From positions 124,001-188,000 of the forward strand of contig CAMPDV010000016.1 of assembly GCA_946699065.1 (NCBI GenBank): DNA of 64,000 nucleotides, given 5' to 3'. A model generated the notes under the pieces. That model saw nothing but the letters and a program-made list of their open reading frames with translations. It ran no database searches and was not told the origin of the DNA. This DNA comes from Loxodes magnus. Its lineage: Eukaryota; Ciliophora; Karyorelictea; Loxodida; Loxodidae. The translations under genes and the position numbers were made by a program. Below, in pieces: positions 63,589 through 64,000 of the stretch. Every line of letters begins with the position of its first letter. The first letter of the stretch is position 1.

Positions 63589-64000
63589 ATATCATAAGAT
63601 TTTTACTCTTAGATATTAAATTTTATTTAATTGAATCTCTGTTGCAAACTCAATTGCTTAGGAAAACTGGAAGCAATCTATTTTAAATATTAAATAATAA
63701 AAGCAAATAAATTGGCTTTATCTCTTATTTTGATAATATGAAGTATTATAAAATAACTTCATCCTTATACAATCCAAATGTCTTATCATACAATATTTTC
63801 ACATATCAAGAATGAAGCTTCTAAAATTAGAATTAGGTAATTCATATGAATTATTTAAATAAGGACTTTAGTTTCACAAATATGGCAGTCTTTATAAGTA
63901 AAACTTTTAACAATTGCTTCAATAACCGTTAATCTCTTAACTTCTAATTAAAAAATTAGGAATTGACAAAAGAAAATTTGAATTTTAGCTTTAGGCTCTT
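63589..64000. other. Intergenic to window end
   Basis: About 410 bp of AT-rich sequence; no gene start recognised before the edge. Confidence 0.4.

Overview
The window reads as ciliate nuclear DNA: very AT-rich, with long Q-rich reading frames that only open up when TAA and TAG are read as glutamine and TGA as tryptophan. Residues expected from known families confirm this. The Trp residues of two Myb repeats, a PH domain, a K+ channel pore helix and the lysine-ketoglutarate reductase N-terminus are TGA, and Gln positions throughout are TAA or TAG. The same three codons also end genes. About a dozen genes end naturally at TGA, and several (a kelch protein, a PGAP6/TMEM8-like protein, an EAG-like channel, a coiled-coil protein) end naturally at TAA or TAG with no usable TGA nearby. 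All three stop codons therefore look dual-purpose, as described for Condylostoma (NCBI table 28). A karyorelict code (table 27, TGA the only stop) fits less well. A standard-code translation shows almost none of the real genes.

Genes are mostly intronless. Where introns are needed to keep a conserved domain in frame, four are exactly 17 nt (GTA...AG), best shown between the two Myb repeats at 56630-56646; a 19-nt intron sits before the P-loop of a small GTPase.

Layout. 1-3.3 kb: the 3' end of a partial gene, a convergent minus-strand gene, a four-TM protein with a Gln-rich tail, and another membrane protein. 4.7-8.7 kb: a kelch protein and an IQ/carbohydrate-binding/PTC7-like phosphatase, 119 bp apart. 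8.7-12.9 kb: gene desert. 12.9-16.3 kb: a Q/K/N-rich protein, an alpha/beta hydrolase and a small basic protein. 17.8-22.7 kb: a PH-domain protein kinase, a coiled-coil gene and a tail-anchored protein. 25.1-30.6 kb: a second four-TM/Gln-tail paralogue, malate dehydrogenase and a coiled-coil protein. 31.2-36.7 kb: an 8-bp microsatellite, a second kelch paralogue and a PGAP6/TMEM8-like membrane protein. 37.5-42.4 kb: a tetraspanin-like protein, an Enhancer-of-zeste type CXC-SET methyltransferase and a hypothetical protein. 43.5-50.3 kb: a TRIM-like RING/B-box/SPRY protein, a free-standing lysine-ketoglutarate reductase and an EAG-like K+ channel with a cyclic-nucleotide-binding domain. 51.8-57.2 kb: a secreted TULIP/BPI-like protein directly followed by a coiled-coil protein, then an R2R3-Myb protein. 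58.6-63.6 kb: a lipid-anchored small GTPase and an 803-residue Q/N-rich coiled-coil protein.

The genes do not form a pathway; this is a general sample of eukaryotic housekeeping, signalling and chromatin functions. Intergenic stretches of 1-4 kb are AT-rich with no recognisable genes. No tRNA, rRNA, CRISPR array, virus-like element or transposon was recognised. Coordinates come from hand translation; stop assignment is uncertain wherever sense and stop readings are both possible, and this is stated per gene.
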